Shown here: piece after piece, positions 23,687 through 33,401 of the stretch
How the letters are laid out: every line of letters begins with the position of its first letter
Position numbering within the stretch: the stretch's first letter is position 1
From: Planctomycetota bacterium
GTDB taxonomy: Bacteria; Planctomycetota; UBA11346
DNA: 49,913 bases
Direction: 5' to 3'
Assembly (NCBI GenBank): GCA_027859175.1
Contig: JAQIBG010000005.1
Coordinates: 1 to 49,913, forward strand
Position numbers and translations under genes: made by a program
The notes under the pieces: generated by a model
What the model was told of the DNA's origin: nothing
The model's input: the letters and a program-made list of their open reading frames with translations, nothing else
Database searches by the model: none

Positions 23687-26600
23687 ATGCCCAGCAAGCA
23701 GTGGAAGAACATCGAGGAGCTGACCAGCTCCACCGCGACGGCCTCGGCCCGCAACGCCGAATTCGGCCCGGATGTGGAGTCGGCTATGGCCGCACTGCGC
23801 ACCGAGTACGGACTCGACGAAGCGGCCGCCGAGCATCGTCCGGTGAAGATCGATACCGACAACGACGCCGTACATCAGGAAGACCTGCGCCAGTTGCTGC
23901 CCTCGGTCAGCCGGCGTGGCTTCATGAAGCTGACCGGCGCCGCCGCGGTATTCGGACTCGCCGGATGCTGGGCCAAGCCCCAGGAAACCCTGGTGCCCTA
24001 CGCCGAGCAGCCTGAGGGCTCCACCATCGGCGAAGCGCGCTACTACTCGACCGCAGTGCGCGTCGACGGTGAGTTCCTGCCGGTCATCGCCAAGCAGTAC
24101 GACGGGCGCCCGATTAAGCTCGAAGGCAACCCCGACGACACCCTCGGCGGCGGCACCTTGAGCCTGCGTGGTCAGGCCAGCCTGCTTGATCTGTACGACC
24201 CCGACCGCTTCCAGAACGGCCCGCTGGCTGCCGGTACGAGCATCGCTTGGGGCGAGCTCGACGCCACCGTTGGCGCCGCTTTGTCGGCCGGTGGTATCGG
24301 CTTGGTCACCGGCCCGATCGACGGCCCCGCCAACAAGCGTCTGCTCGACGCCTGGAAGCAGGCTTTCGGTGCCCGTCTCCAGCACGCCGCGTACAGCCCC
24401 TTCGCCAAAGACGAAGCACGCGCTGCACGCGCCAGCGTGTTCGGCAAGGCGCAGGGGGTTGACGTGGTCTACCACTTCGATCGCGCTGCATCGCTGGTCA
24501 CCTTCGGCTCATGCCCGATCAGCGGCGGCCATGAAGGCCATTACGCCCACGTGGCGATGGGCAAACAGCGTCGCCTCAAGAGTGCCGGCGCCGGCGCCGA
24601 AATGGGACAACTGATCGCCTTCGAACCGATGGTCACCCAGACCGGTTCGGTGGCTGACCTGCGCCAGCGCGTGCCGATGGAACGCATGGACTTCGTGGCC
24701 TGGGCTGTGGCCTACCGCGTTGCTGAATTGCTGAACAAGGAAGCTCTGCTCAACGGCATCTTGACCCGCGCCGACTACCAGGAAGCCGCTGCCGTTGTGT
24801 GCGGTCCGCACCCCAACCTCACGCGCGCCGACGCTCTCTACCCCAACCTCGACAAGCCTGAACTGCAAAACGCGATCGACTTCGCATCAGTCAGCTTGGT
24901 GGCGAACAAGGGTAAGAGCTTGGTCTACGTTGGCGGCGCCATTCACAACACAGACAGCAGCCGTGGCCTGTACCAAGCCGCTGCCTTCATCAACTGGATC
25001 CTCGGCAACGAAGGTCACACCCTTGAGACCAGCCAGGCTGACAGTGCCGTGATCGCCAGCGAAGTCGCCACCAAGGGCGTACTCGCCGCCGCCGCCGCTG
25101 GTAAGCTCAAAACCCTGATCATTGCCGACGCCAACCTCGCCTACAGCCTGCCTGGCGCAGCCGCCCAGATTGCTGCCGCCAAAGATAAGGGCTGCAGCGT
25201 GGTGGTGCTCGCTGAGCGCATGACCGAGACGGCCGCCTTGGCCGATATCGTGGCGCCCACCACGCATAGCCTTGAAAGCTGGGGTGATGGCGAACCGCGC
25301 CCTGGTGTGCTGGCTCTCCAGCAGCCGATGAGCCCGCGCTTCTGGGATAACCGCCAGGTGCAAGACAGCCTGATCAGCTTTGCCGCCGCCGCTGGCGTTG
25401 AGCGCTTCAAGCGCGAAGCCTCTGCGGTCAGCAAGGCCAAGTCGCGCATTAGCAATGTTGCCCTGTGGGACGCAGCAGCAGCCGGTGTGCTTGGCTGGAG
25501 TGCCTTCCTGAAGGAAACCTGGGCCGGCACCGTGCGCACCGCGAGTGGTGTCGCGATTGGTCCGGATGCATTCTGGAAAACCGCGCTCGGGCGTGGCTTT
25601 GTGGCTGTTCCGGCCAAGGGCCCTGGTGCAGCAGGTAGCTTTGCGGCGCAGGCCGTGAAACGCCCGTCTGAGACCAAGGCCAGCGACGCGCGCCTGATCT
25701 TGTCGGCCAGCCGTACGCTGGGTGACGGCAGCCAGGCCAACAATGCGTGGCTCCAAGAAACCCCCGACCCGATCGGTAAGGTCACCTGGGATAACTACCT
25801 TGCGGTCTCGCTGAAAGACGCGCAGCGCCTCGGCTTTAAGAAAGACGACATCGCACAGGTCACCGTGGGCGAAACCAGCTTCACGGTTCCGGTGCAGGTG
25901 CAGCCTGGTCAACTCGAAGGCAGCTATGAGCTGTACCTCGGGTGGGGTCAGACCGAAAGCTTCGGCTCGGTTGCCAACGACGGCGGCCTCGGCCAGCGCA
26001 TCAACGCCTTTGCCCTTACCGACGGCGCCCGCTGGGGCATCCCGGTGCAAGTCGCCAAGGCTGATGGCAGCTACAAGCTGGCTTCTACGCAATACCATCA
26101 CTACATGGATGGTCGCGACATCGCCATGGGCGACTCGATCGAACTACACCGCAAGGATGCCGACGGCAAAATTCGCGCCTCGCATCATCACCACCTGTGG
26201 TCGGGCGGTACCGGCGCCATCAGAACTGGCGACGGCGAAACCCAGAACGACACCAACAACCTCAACTTGTGGGGTCAAACCTTCGTCTATCCTGGCCGTC
26301 GCTGGGGCATGCTGGTTGACCTCAGCGCCTGTGATGGCTGCGGTGCCTGCATCGTTGCCTGTGGTGCGGAAAACAACGTGCCGGTGGTTGGTCGCGAAGA
26401 AGTGCGCCGTGGTCGCGAGATGCACTGGATGCGCATCGACCGCTACTACACCACGCCCTTGATTGAGGGCTATCACAAGGACGACCAGTGGAGCGACAGC
26501 GCCGTCATTGAAGAGCACGACCCCGAGAACCTCGGCGTGGTGCATCAACCGATGATGTGTCAGCACTGCGGTCACGCGCCGTGTGAAGAAGTGTGCCCGG

Positions 26601-27295
26601 CCATGGCCACGATGCACAACGAGGAGACCGTCAACCTGATGATCTACAATCGTTGCATCGGCACCCGTTTCTGCGCCAACAACTGCCCGTACAAGGTGCG
26701 TCGCTTCAACTACTACGAATACTCGAAGATGCGTAAGGGCCCGGATACCAGCGATCCGCTCGGGCGCGTTGCGCGCAATGTCGTCACCGAAGGCTACACC
26801 ACCTCGCAAGAGGAGTTGGGTGGTTGGGAAGCACCGCTAGCGCTGCTGCTTAACCCCACCGTGACGGTGCGCTCCAAGGGTGTCATGGAGAAGTGCAACT
26901 TCTGCATTCAGCGCACCCGCGATATTCGCGAGGGCGAAAAGAAGACCAACCGTGCGTACGACGACACCGATCTGATGAAGACCACGGCCTGCGCGCAAAC
27001 CTGCCCGATGGGGGCGATCACCTTCGGCGACATCGCCGATCCGTTCTCGACCATCACCGAGAAGAAGCATGCTTTCCCGCACCATTACGAGGTGCTGGAC
27101 AAGGTGATCAACACGCGCCCGGCGGTGAGCTATCTCCGCCAGATTCGCAACATCCCGGCCAGTGCCGAAGATCTTGCCAGCCTCGAAGGGGGCCACGGCA
27201 AGAGCGACGCGCGCGACGACGAGGGTCATCACGAGGGTGACGGCCACGATCATGGCAAGGTCACCCATACCCCGACCACGGAGGGTCAGGCCTGA
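23687..27295 (+). CDS. actB: Alternative complex III iron-sulfur subunit ActB
   Basis: The protein has 1,202 residues. The N-terminal two thirds resemble a molybdopterin oxidoreductase; in characterised ACIII this part has no molybdenum cofactor. A twin-arginine segment [20 protein letters not shown] lies at 75-94, unusually far from the start, as in other ActB proteins, with a possible lipid-modified Cys. The C-terminal part (from about 870) is ferredoxin-like: [37 protein letters not shown] and the CNFC...CAQTCP pair. The Thr in CIGTRFC replaces a Cys, which matches the known [3Fe-4S] site, so three [4Fe-4S] and one [3Fe-4S] are expected. A His/Asp-rich tail ends the protein. The start at 23687 ([13 protein letters not shown]) lies ten bases after actA. 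Confidence 0.95.
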   Translation: MPSKQWKNIEELTSSTATASARNAEFGPDVESAMAALRTEYGLDEAAAEHRPVKIDTDNDAVHQEDLRQLLPSVSRRGFMKLTGAAAVFGLAGCWAKPQETLVPYAEQPEGSTIGEARYYSTAVRVDGEFLPVIAKQYDGRPIKLEGNPDDTLGGGTLSLRGQASLLDLYDPDRFQNGPLAAGTSIAWGELDATVGAALSAGGIGLVTGPIDGPANKRLLDAWKQAFGARLQHAAYSPFAKDEARAARASVFGKAQGVDVVYHFDRAASLVTFGSCPISGGHEGHYAHVAMGKQRRLKSAGAGAEMGQLIAFEPMVTQTGSVADLRQRVPMERMDFVAWAVAYRVAELLNKEALLNGILTRADYQEAAAVVCGPHPNLTRADALYPNLDKPELQNAIDFASVSLVANKGKSLVYVGGAIHNTDSSRGLYQAAAFINWILGNEGHTLETSQADSAVIASEVATKGVLAAAAAGKLKTLIIADANLAYSLPGAAAQIAAAKDKGCSVVVLAERMTETAALADIVAPTTHSLESWGDGEPRPGVLALQQPMSPRFWDNRQVQDSLISFAAAAGVERFKREASAVSKAKSRISNVALWDAAAAGVLGWSAFLKETWAGTVRTASGVAIGPDAFWKTALGRGFVAVPAKGPGAAGSFAAQAVKRPSETKASDARLILSASRTLGDGSQANNAWLQETPDPIGKVTWDNYLAVSLKDAQRLGFKKDDIAQVTVGETSFTVPVQVQPGQLEGSYELYLGWGQTESFGSVANDGGLGQRINAFALTDGARWGIPVQVAKADGSYKLASTQYHHYMDGRDIAMGDSIELHRKDADGKIRASHHHHLWSGGTGAIRTGDGETQNDTNNLNLWGQTFVYPGRRWGMLVDLSACDGCGACIVACGAENNVPVVGREEVRRGREMHWMRIDRYYTTPLIEGYHKDDQWSDSAVIEEHDPENLGVVHQPMMCQHCGHAPCEEVCPAMATMHNEETVNLMIYNRCIGTRFCANNCPYKVRRFNYYEYSKMRKGPDTSDPLGRVARNVVTEGYTTSQEELGGWEAPLALLLNPTVTVRSKGVMEKCNFCIQRTRDIREGEKKTNRAYDDTDLMKTTACAQTCPMGAITFGDIADPFSTITEKKHAFPHHYEVLDKVINTRPAVSYLRQIRNIPASAEDLASLEGGHGKSDARDDEGHHEGDGHDHGKVTHTPTTEGQA

Positions 27296-28761
27296 TGCGG
27301 CCCACACTCGCCGAACTGGAAAACCCGAAGACCCTCATCCACGAGTCGGTCACGGCTAAGGATGTCACCTTCGAGGTCCTGCGTCCTATCTTTGCCAAGC
27401 CCCATCCGATGTGGTGGGTTGGTCTGATCCTGGCGGTTGTCAGCTTCAGCTGCATGGGGATTGCCGTTGTGGTGCAGATGCTCGAGGGCATCGGTATCCT
27501 CGGCATCAACAACCCCGTGTTCTGGGGCACCTATATTACCAACTTCGTGTTCTGGATTGGTATCGGCCACGCCGGTACGCTAATCTCGGCGATCTTGTTC
27601 TTGTTCCGCCAGAAGTGGCGGACCTCGATCAACCGCTCGGCCGAAGCCATGACCATCTTCGCGGTGTGCTGTGCGGGCCTGTTCCCGCTGCTGCATACCG
27701 GCCGTCCGTGGTTGGACTTCTGGCTGTTCCCATATCCGAACATGCGCGGCCCGCTGTGGCCGCAGTTCCGCTCGCCGCTGATGTGGGACGTGTTCGCGAT
27801 CTCGACCTATGCCACCACCTCGCTGCTGTTCTGGTACTTGGGCCTGATCCCCGACTTCGCGACGATTCGCGACAAGGCCAAGACCAAGCTCGCCAAGGGC
27901 TTCTACGGCATGCTCAGCATGGGTTGGACTGGTACTGCTAAAGACTGGAACCACTACGAGCGCGCTTACGCCCAGTTTGCCTGGATTGCCACGCCGCTGG
28001 TGCTCTCGGTGCACTCAACCGTGTCGTTTGACTTCGCGGTCTCGAAGGTGCCTGGCTGGCATACCACGATCTTCCCGCCTTACTTCGTGGCCGGCGCTAT
28101 TTTCGGTGGCTTTGGTATGGTGGTGCTGCTGCTGGTACCGACGCGCAAAATGCTGCGCCTCGAAAAACTGATCACGATCAACCATCTCGAGATCTGCAAT
28201 AAGTTCATTCTCGCGACCGGCATGATCGTCAGCTACGCCTACGCGATGGAATTCTTCGCTGCTTGGTTCTCTGAGTCGAAGTTCGAGCGTCACCAGTTCT
28301 TGTATCGTCTTGGTGGTGATCACGCCTGGGTGTTCTGGACCATGACCCTGTCCAACTGCGTGGCACCTCTGTTCTTCTGGTCCAAGCGGATCCGTCGCAG
28401 TTTGCTCGGGATGTGGATGGTCTGTATTTTCGTCAACATCGGCATGTGGTTTGAGCGTTTCAACATCTTCGTGTTGTCGTTGGAGCAAGACCACTTACCA
28501 GCTTCGTGGGATATGTTCGTGGGCACCTCGTGGGACTGGATGGTGGTATTCGGCAGCTTCGGGCTGTTCTTCATTCTGTTCTTGTTGTTCTGTAAGTTTG
28601 GTCCGGCGATCGCCATCGCCGAAGTGAAGAGCGTGCTGGCCTACCCAGCTGGTAAGCCCGAAGGCACCGGCCACGGCAGCGGAAGCGGCCACACTGCGGC
28701 AGTCAGCCATGACGACGCTGCCTCGGATGATTCGAAGCCGGAGGGCCAACAGAATGTCTGA
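27295..28761 (+). CDS. actC: Alternative complex III membrane subunit ActC (NrfD/PsrC family)
   Basis: This 488-residue multi-pass membrane protein begins [15 protein letters not shown] and has about ten membrane segments. The NrfD-like signatures include [30 protein letters not shown] and [18 protein letters not shown]. ActC binds quinol and is related to polysulfide reductase subunit C; here the operon context fixes it as the ACIII subunit. A Gly/His/Ser-rich tail follows the last helix. The start overlaps the actB stop by one base (TGATG). Confidence 0.95.
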   Translation: MRPTLAELENPKTLIHESVTAKDVTFEVLRPIFAKPHPMWWVGLILAVVSFSCMGIAVVVQMLEGIGILGINNPVFWGTYITNFVFWIGIGHAGTLISAILFLFRQKWRTSINRSAEAMTIFAVCCAGLFPLLHTGRPWLDFWLFPYPNMRGPLWPQFRSPLMWDVFAISTYATTSLLFWYLGLIPDFATIRDKAKTKLAKGFYGMLSMGWTGTAKDWNHYERAYAQFAWIATPLVLSVHSTVSFDFAVSKVPGWHTTIFPPYFVAGAIFGGFGMVVLLLVPTRKMLRLEKLITINHLEICNKFILATGMIVSYAYAMEFFAAWFSESKFERHQFLYRLGGDHAWVFWTMTLSNCVAPLFFWSKRIRRSLLGMWMVCIFVNIGMWFERFNIFVLSLEQDHLPASWDMFVGTSWDWMVVFGSFGLFFILFLLFCKFGPAIAIAEVKSVLAYPAGKPEGTGHGSGSGHTAAVSHDDAASDDSKPEGQQNV

Positions 28762-29314
28762 CGTTAAGGCTCCCTACGTGGCTGGGTTCTTCAGTGATCC
28801 CAAAGTCTGGACCAAAGCGGTAGAAGCCAGCACTGCGCGCGGCCATCGCGACCATGACGGCTTCATGCCGTATCCGATCCACGGTTTCGACGCCAGTTTC
28901 GGCTACAAGCGCAGTTGGCTCGGCCGTCTGGTCTTGTTCATGTTGCTGTCGGGCGCGGTTGCTGGCTTCTTCACCCAATGGTACCTCATGAAGATGGACT
29001 GGCCGATCATCATCGCCGGCAAGCCCTACAACTCGTGGCCTGCCTACGTGGTGATCACCTTCGAGGCCGGCATTCTGTCGGGCGCGCTCACCAACATGTT
29101 CGCGTGCCTGTTTTTGGCCTGCAAACTGGTGCCACGTCCTTTCGTGCACGTCATCAAGGAAGAACTGACTGACGATATGTTTGCGCTGTGCATTCCCGTT
29201 AACGGCAACGGCAGCCCGGAAGACATCAAAAACTTCCTCAGCGAGCAGGGGGCCGAAGACATCGCATTGTACGCCCTCGAAGATGAGGCCGAGGGGGAGG
29301 TCGAGCATGCCTAA
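28754..29314 (+). CDS. actD: Alternative complex III subunit ActD (DUF3341)
   Basis: The 186-residue protein has the DUF3341 pattern: an N-terminal soluble part containing [18 protein letters not shown], two membrane segments ([20 protein letters not shown] and [24 protein letters not shown]), and a cytoplasmic end with [10 protein letters not shown]. ActD is a structural ACIII subunit. The ATG at 28754 ([14 protein letters not shown]) overlaps the end of actC by eight bases; the track ORF start at 28709 is too far upstream. Confidence 0.92.
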   Translation: MSDVKAPYVAGFFSDPKVWTKAVEASTARGHRDHDGFMPYPIHGFDASFGYKRSWLGRLVLFMLLSGAVAGFFTQWYLMKMDWPIIIAGKPYNSWPAYVVITFEAGILSGALTNMFACLFLACKLVPRPFVHVIKEELTDDMFALCIPVNGNGSPEDIKNFLSEQGAEDIALYALEDEAEGEVEHA

Positions 29315-30041
29315 GGCAGTGATGATTATCGCTGTGGTGTTTGCTGCCCTAGCCGTGAGCGGCTGTGGTGAAGGCAAGTCCAAGCGTGGCCTCAACTACT
29401 TTCCTGACATGTACAATAGCCCTGGGTTGAAGTCGCAGGAGGCACTCCAGAAGGAGGCCGAACTCGACGACCAGGGCAACGTGGTCACCCCCGCTACCGA
29501 CATCCCGGCCATGGTGCCGCCGGTGGCCGGTACCGTGTCGCGAGACTTCAACCCCTACGACCTGCCCGATACCCCTGAGGGTCTCGAGTTGGCCAAGCAG
29601 CTGAGCAACCCGGCTGCACCCACGCGTGAAGTGTTGATGCGCGGCCAAGAGCGCTTCAACATCTATTGTGCAGTCTGCCACGGCAAAGATGGCAACGTAG
29701 CGAATAGCTATGTTGCCGGCGAAGGTCGCGTTCAGGGCATCGTGAGTATCAACACCGACAGCGTCGCTGCGATGCCTGACGGTCAGATCTATCACATCAT
29801 TACCAATGGTCGCGGTCGCATGCCGCACTATCGGGCCCAGTTGCTGCCGGAAGATCGGTGGTCGGTCATCCACTACCTGCGTGCCCTGCACACCGCCGTT
29901 GCGGCCAAGGGTGACGCGTTGCAGGAGCTCGAGCAGATCCAAGACGAGGCGCAGGAGCGCTTCCGCCAACTGCCCGAGCCGGTCCCCGAGTACGAGCAGG
30001 GTCAATGGCCCGCGAAAATCCGTCCGGAGGCTGCCCAGTGA
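29307..30041 (+). CDS. actE: Alternative complex III monoheme cytochrome c ActE
   Basis: A lipoprotein signal [21 protein letters not shown] leads to a mature protein with one heme c site, CAVCHGKDG, and the later GRGRMPHYRAQLLPEDRW with a likely axial Met. DMYNSPGLKSQEA near the N-terminus and the RVQGIVSI region are usual for ActE. ActE is the likely exit point for electrons from ACIII. The ATG at 29307 overlaps the actD stop by eight bases. The length is 244 residues with an acidic helical tail. Confidence 0.93.
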   Translation: MPKAVMIIAVVFAALAVSGCGEGKSKRGLNYFPDMYNSPGLKSQEALQKEAELDDQGNVVTPATDIPAMVPPVAGTVSRDFNPYDLPDTPEGLELAKQLSNPAAPTREVLMRGQERFNIYCAVCHGKDGNVANSYVAGEGRVQGIVSINTDSVAAMPDGQIYHIITNGRGRMPHYRAQLLPEDRWSVIHYLRALHTAVAAKGDALQELEQIQDEAQERFRQLPEPVPEYEQGQWPAKIRPEAAQ

Positions 30042-31288
30042 GCCACCATCATCACGTCACCGAACTCAAAGACCCGGGTCTGTTCACCGCGCCGCGCCTC
30101 AAGATGGCCTCAATGGTCATGGTGGTGCTGGGTGTGATCGGTTTTATCGGCGCGTTCTTCGTGGGCCCGAACCATGGCGCTGAACGCGCTTGGTCGATCC
30201 TGCTCCAGGGCATGCTGATCCCGACCTACCTGTCCTTGGCAGCATTGTTCTTCGTGTGCGTGCACTCGATCGGCGGCGCGCGTTGGGTTGCCCCGCTGCG
30301 GCGCTTGCTGGAAAGCATGAGCAGTGGTCTTCCGATTACGGCTGTGGTCTTTTTCCTGCTTGCCTTGCCATTCCTCGGTGGGTCCTACCTCTACGATTGG
30401 GTCAACCTCAGCTGGAATGACGTTGAGGGCCATCCGCATACGAGCTTGTTCCATGTTTATCATGGCAGCAAGAGCGGCTTCATGACCTGGTACCGTTTGC
30501 TGCTGACCGGCACCGTGTTCATCACCGGCTGGCTGTGGCTGCGCTACAAACTGGTTGGCATCAGTCTCAAGCAAGACGTGGACGGCGGTTGCATCCGCAA
30601 TATTCACCGACCCTGGGCGATTGCCTACGTCATGTTCTTTGCCCTCAGCCTGACCTTCTTCGTGTGGGACATGCTGCTGAGCTTGCACGTCAACTGGTTT
30701 AGCACCATGTGGGGTGTGTACTGCTTCGCGAGCGCGATGCAGACCTTCCTGTGCGTGTTGCTGTTGCTGGTGCTGTGGCTGCGCCGCGGGCCGATGAAAG
30801 AGCATCTGCCCAAGCACCTGTTGCATGACCTGGGCACCTGGATGGTGGCCTGGAGCTGCTTCTGTGCCTACATCGGCTTCTCGCAGTTCATGCTGATCTA
30901 CTACGCCAACCTGGATGAAGAAACCTACTGGTACATCCTGCGGACCCAGCACGGCTGGGGCCTGCAATACTGGATTGAAGCCGTTGTTCGCTGGCCCTTG
31001 CCTTTCCTCGGCCTGATGAGCCAGAAGGTGCGCACCAACCCGGTGGCCCTGCTGGTGATCTGTAGTGCCGTTCTGGTTGGCAACTGGATGGATTGGACCT
31101 GGATCATCCAACCGGCCATGGGCATCAATGAATACCGTGGCTTCTATGCCCTGGACCTGGTCTTGGTTGGTGCCGGCTTTGCCGGTGGTTACCTGCTTCT
31201 GGTTCAAGCCTTCTGGGCCAAGCATGGCTTGGTCGCCAAGAACGACCCCGACGTTCTGCCCGTCGTTAACGCGGAGCACCTGCACTGA
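30038..31288 (+). CDS. actF: Alternative complex III membrane subunit ActF
   Basis: This is a second NrfD-like integral membrane subunit (416 residues, about ten membrane segments). Typical motifs are WSILLQGMLIPTYLSLAALFF, SHHHHVTELKDPG at the N-terminus, and HPHTSLFHVYHGSKSGFMT. ActF is the homologue of ActC and completes the membrane core of ACIII. The GTG start at 30038 forms a GTGA overlap with the actE stop and is preceded by CGGAGG at seven-base spacing; this is preferred to the ATG at 30005 given by the track. Confidence 0.93.
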   Translation: MSHHHHVTELKDPGLFTAPRLKMASMVMVVLGVIGFIGAFFVGPNHGAERAWSILLQGMLIPTYLSLAALFFVCVHSIGGARWVAPLRRLLESMSSGLPITAVVFFLLALPFLGGSYLYDWVNLSWNDVEGHPHTSLFHVYHGSKSGFMTWYRLLLTGTVFITGWLWLRYKLVGISLKQDVDGGCIRNIHRPWAIAYVMFFALSLTFFVWDMLLSLHVNWFSTMWGVYCFASAMQTFLCVLLLLVLWLRRGPMKEHLPKHLLHDLGTWMVAWSCFCAYIGFSQFMLIYYANLDEETYWYILRTQHGWGLQYWIEAVVRWPLPFLGLMSQKVRTNPVALLVICSAVLVGNWMDWTWIIQPAMGINEYRGFYALDLVLVGAGFAGGYLLLVQAFWAKHGLVAKNDPDVLPVVNAEHLH

Positions 31289-32205
31289 TGTCTGATCACA
31301 GCGATATCCCTGCCGAAAAGACTAACCCGGTTCTGTGGACTGCGGCCCTGGTCATCTTCGTTGCCGTCGTTGCGTGGTGGTTTGCCTACATGTTCGCCGG
31401 TGGCGCACATCACGCGAACCAGAACCCGCTGGCAATCGATGCCGGCGCGAGCGGGCCGGTTGAGCCCGACCACGTAGCCCTGATTGCCAGCCTGGCTGAC
31501 CCAGCCGTGGTCAAAGAAGGCAAGGCTGTGTACGCGGCAAACTGCACCGCATGTCACGGCGCCGACGGTGGCGTGGGCACCAACGCCGCTGCGCGCGTAT
31601 TCACGGCCGACGCCTTCGCCAACGGTGCTGATCCCTACAGCATGTACCTGACCCTCAAGAAGGGCTTTCAGGGTATGCCGGCGCAGGGGGGCTTGTCGGC
31701 TGAAGAGAAGTACGCTGTTATCGGCTTCATCCGCGAAACGTACTTGAAGGACAGCAACGCCACCCAGTACATCGCGGTTGATGATGCCTACTTGGCCGAA
31801 GGTGGCGCCAACGGCCCGTGGCCCGCACCCGGTGGTGGTGCTGAAGGCGGCGACCCGGTTACCAGCGGCAAAGACTTTGTCGTAACCGTGCCGGTTGCTG
31901 CTGCGATGGCCAAGGCCGAACGCAGCGCCGATTTGGCATCCATCGGCAAAGCACAGGCACAACTGGCTGCCGCGGCCAACAAAACCAGTGATGCGTCCGT
32001 AGCCAATGCACTGCGCGTCATCGCCGGTGACCCCAAGGCCGGCGCTTACGCCTTGGCGCTGGTGAAGGCTGCTGGCAAAGACAGCCAGGCCGACTTCCTG
32101 GTCCTGGTTACCACTCCTGGGCGTAACAGCTTCCAGCCCGAGCTGGCGCTGTTGCCCCAAGACCGTCTCGCGGCCCTGGCCGTGGCTATTCGAGAGGGCA
32201 ACTGA
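31288..32205 (+). CDS. Membrane-anchored monoheme cytochrome c (electron carrier between ACIII and oxidase)
   Basis: An N-terminal anchor (LWTAALVIFVAVVAWWFAYMFAGG) precedes one heme motif CTACHGADGG, with GFQGMPAQGG as the likely axial Met region. A second region of about 120 residues (from TSGKDFVVTV) is Ala-rich and helical, with no heme motif. The layout is like CcoP or the oxidase-linked cytochrome domains. In the caa3 oxidase of other ACIII bacteria a heme c domain is fused to CoxB; here CoxB lacks heme and this separate gene sits just before it, so it is the likely link. The start overlaps the actF stop by one base. Confidence 0.85.
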   Translation: MSDHSDIPAEKTNPVLWTAALVIFVAVVAWWFAYMFAGGAHHANQNPLAIDAGASGPVEPDHVALIASLADPAVVKEGKAVYAANCTACHGADGGVGTNAAARVFTADAFANGADPYSMYLTLKKGFQGMPAQGGLSAEEKYAVIGFIRETYLKDSNATQYIAVDDAYLAEGGANGPWPAPGGGAEGGDPVTSGKDFVVTVPVAAAMAKAERSADLASIGKAQAQLAAAANKTSDASVANALRVIAGDPKAGAYALALVKAAGKDSQADFLVLVTTPGRNSFQPELALLPQDRLAALAVAIREGN

Positions 32206-32208
32206 GCA

Positions 32209-33396
32209 ATGCTGCTGATCCGTAGTCTGATCGTGGTGCTCGCACTGAGCATCCTGGGGCTCGCTGCGGCCGAGCCGGCTTTGGCCGATGCCGAGCGTGT
32301 GGATGCCCTGGTGGAGTTGTTTGACCCCAACACCCAGATCCCGATTGAAAACACTTTCCAAAACCCTGCCAGTGAGCTGGCCGAAGAGGTCCAGTCAGGG
32401 GCGTGGTTCTCGTTCCTGCTGTTCCTGCCGTTCTTGATTCTGCCACAGGTTTTGTTGCTAGTGGTGATCTTCAAGTTCCGTGATCGCAAGGATGGGCGCA
32501 AGCCGGCCACCTTCATCCACAACAACAAGCTCGAGATCTTCTGGACCGCGCTGCCGGTTGTGGTGGTGATCATCGTAGCCATCCCGATGACCCAGTTGGT
32601 CTATAAGATGGACCTCCCAGCCGCCAACGCTGACCAAGACGGGCTCACTGTTGTGGTCATCGGCAAGCAGTTCCAGTGGAAGTACGAATACCCGCAGTAC
32701 CCCGGCCTCAAGGTTGGCTACGCCGATGGGCGTCAGCAACCCGTGGTGCTGCAGAAAGACCGCATGGTCACCCTGCAGTTCACGTCTGAAGACGTGAACC
32801 ACGCGTGGTCGGTGCCGGCTTTTGGCGTCAAGAAGGACTGCTTCCCGGCTCCGCGCTTCAATTACGCATGGTTTACCCCCACGCGAACCGGCTTCTTTGA
32901 TGGCCAGTGCTACGAGCTGTGCGGCGAAGACCATGGTCGCATGGTGCTGTCGGCTGTGGTTGCAGAGGAAGCCGATTTCAAGGCCTGGGTCAACATTCAA
33001 AGCAATAGCCTTGATGCCCGCGATGTGGTTGAACTGCTCCGCAAGACTGATGACAGCCAGCTTGGTGAAGACGTTGCGGCGCTCAGCCAGGCCGTGACTG
33101 ATTACTTCGCCGACGATCGCAGTGCAGGCCGCACCCTGGCCCTGCAATACTGGGCTGGCTACAGCTACAATCTCGACGTCGGTGATCAGGAAAAAATCCT
33201 GCACACCAGCCGCGAAAACGAGCGCAAAGCCAGCGCCGAAGTCGAAGCCACGCGTATCCGGGCCTTGGCCACGGAACAGCGGCCGGTGCTCGACAATCTT
33301 ATCAAAACCACCCTCAGCCGTCTCGGAGCCAAACCGGCCCCGGCGGTTGAACCGACCACCAGCCCGACCGTCGCCAGCGGTCAGCAGGAGGGATAA
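32209..33396 (+). CDS. coxB: Cytochrome c oxidase subunit II
   Basis: A signal peptide, two membrane segments (WFSFLLFLPFLILPQVLLLVVIF and FWTALPVVVVIIVAIPMTQLV) and a cupredoxin domain are seen. The CuA ligands are complete: VNHAWSVPAFG with the first His, and CYELCGEDHGRM with two Cys, His and Met. QFQWKYEYP is the aromatic patch near CuA. There is no heme c domain, unlike caa3 subunit II. An extra tail of about 110 residues after the cupredoxin domain is charged and Ala-rich; its role is unknown. The length is 395 residues. Confidence 0.95.
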   Translation: MLLIRSLIVVLALSILGLAAAEPALADAERVDALVELFDPNTQIPIENTFQNPASELAEEVQSGAWFSFLLFLPFLILPQVLLLVVIFKFRDRKDGRKPATFIHNNKLEIFWTALPVVVVIIVAIPMTQLVYKMDLPAANADQDGLTVVVIGKQFQWKYEYPQYPGLKVGYADGRQQPVVLQKDRMVTLQFTSEDVNHAWSVPAFGVKKDCFPAPRFNYAWFTPTRTGFFDGQCYELCGEDHGRMVLSAVVAEEADFKAWVNIQSNSLDARDVVELLRKTDDSQLGEDVAALSQAVTDYFADDRSAGRTLALQYWAGYSYNLDVGDQEKILHTSRENERKASAEVEATRIRALATEQRPVLDNLIKTTLSRLGAKPAPAVEPTTSPTVASGQQEG

Positions 33397-33401
33397 GCAG
33401 C

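Noticed and set aside
22435-23862. 475-residue minus-strand ORF
   Set aside because: It is antisense to actA and the start of actB, whose five heme motifs and reading are certain. High GC codon bias opens the opposite frame.
24887-26101. 404-residue minus-strand ORF
   Set aside because: Antisense to actB; no recognisable motif.
23687-27295. Functional molybdenum oxidoreductase (for example polysulfide or formate type) with NrfD partner
   Set aside because: The pentaheme cytochrome, DUF3341 gene, second NrfD gene and following oxidase identify alternative complex III, whose ActB has no molybdenum cofactor.
30110-31285. 391-residue minus-strand ORF
   Set aside because: Antisense to actF; rich in His and Gln as expected from the reverse of membrane-protein codons.
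31204-32361. 385-residue minus-strand ORF
   Set aside because: Antisense to the monoheme cytochrome and coxB start; no motif.
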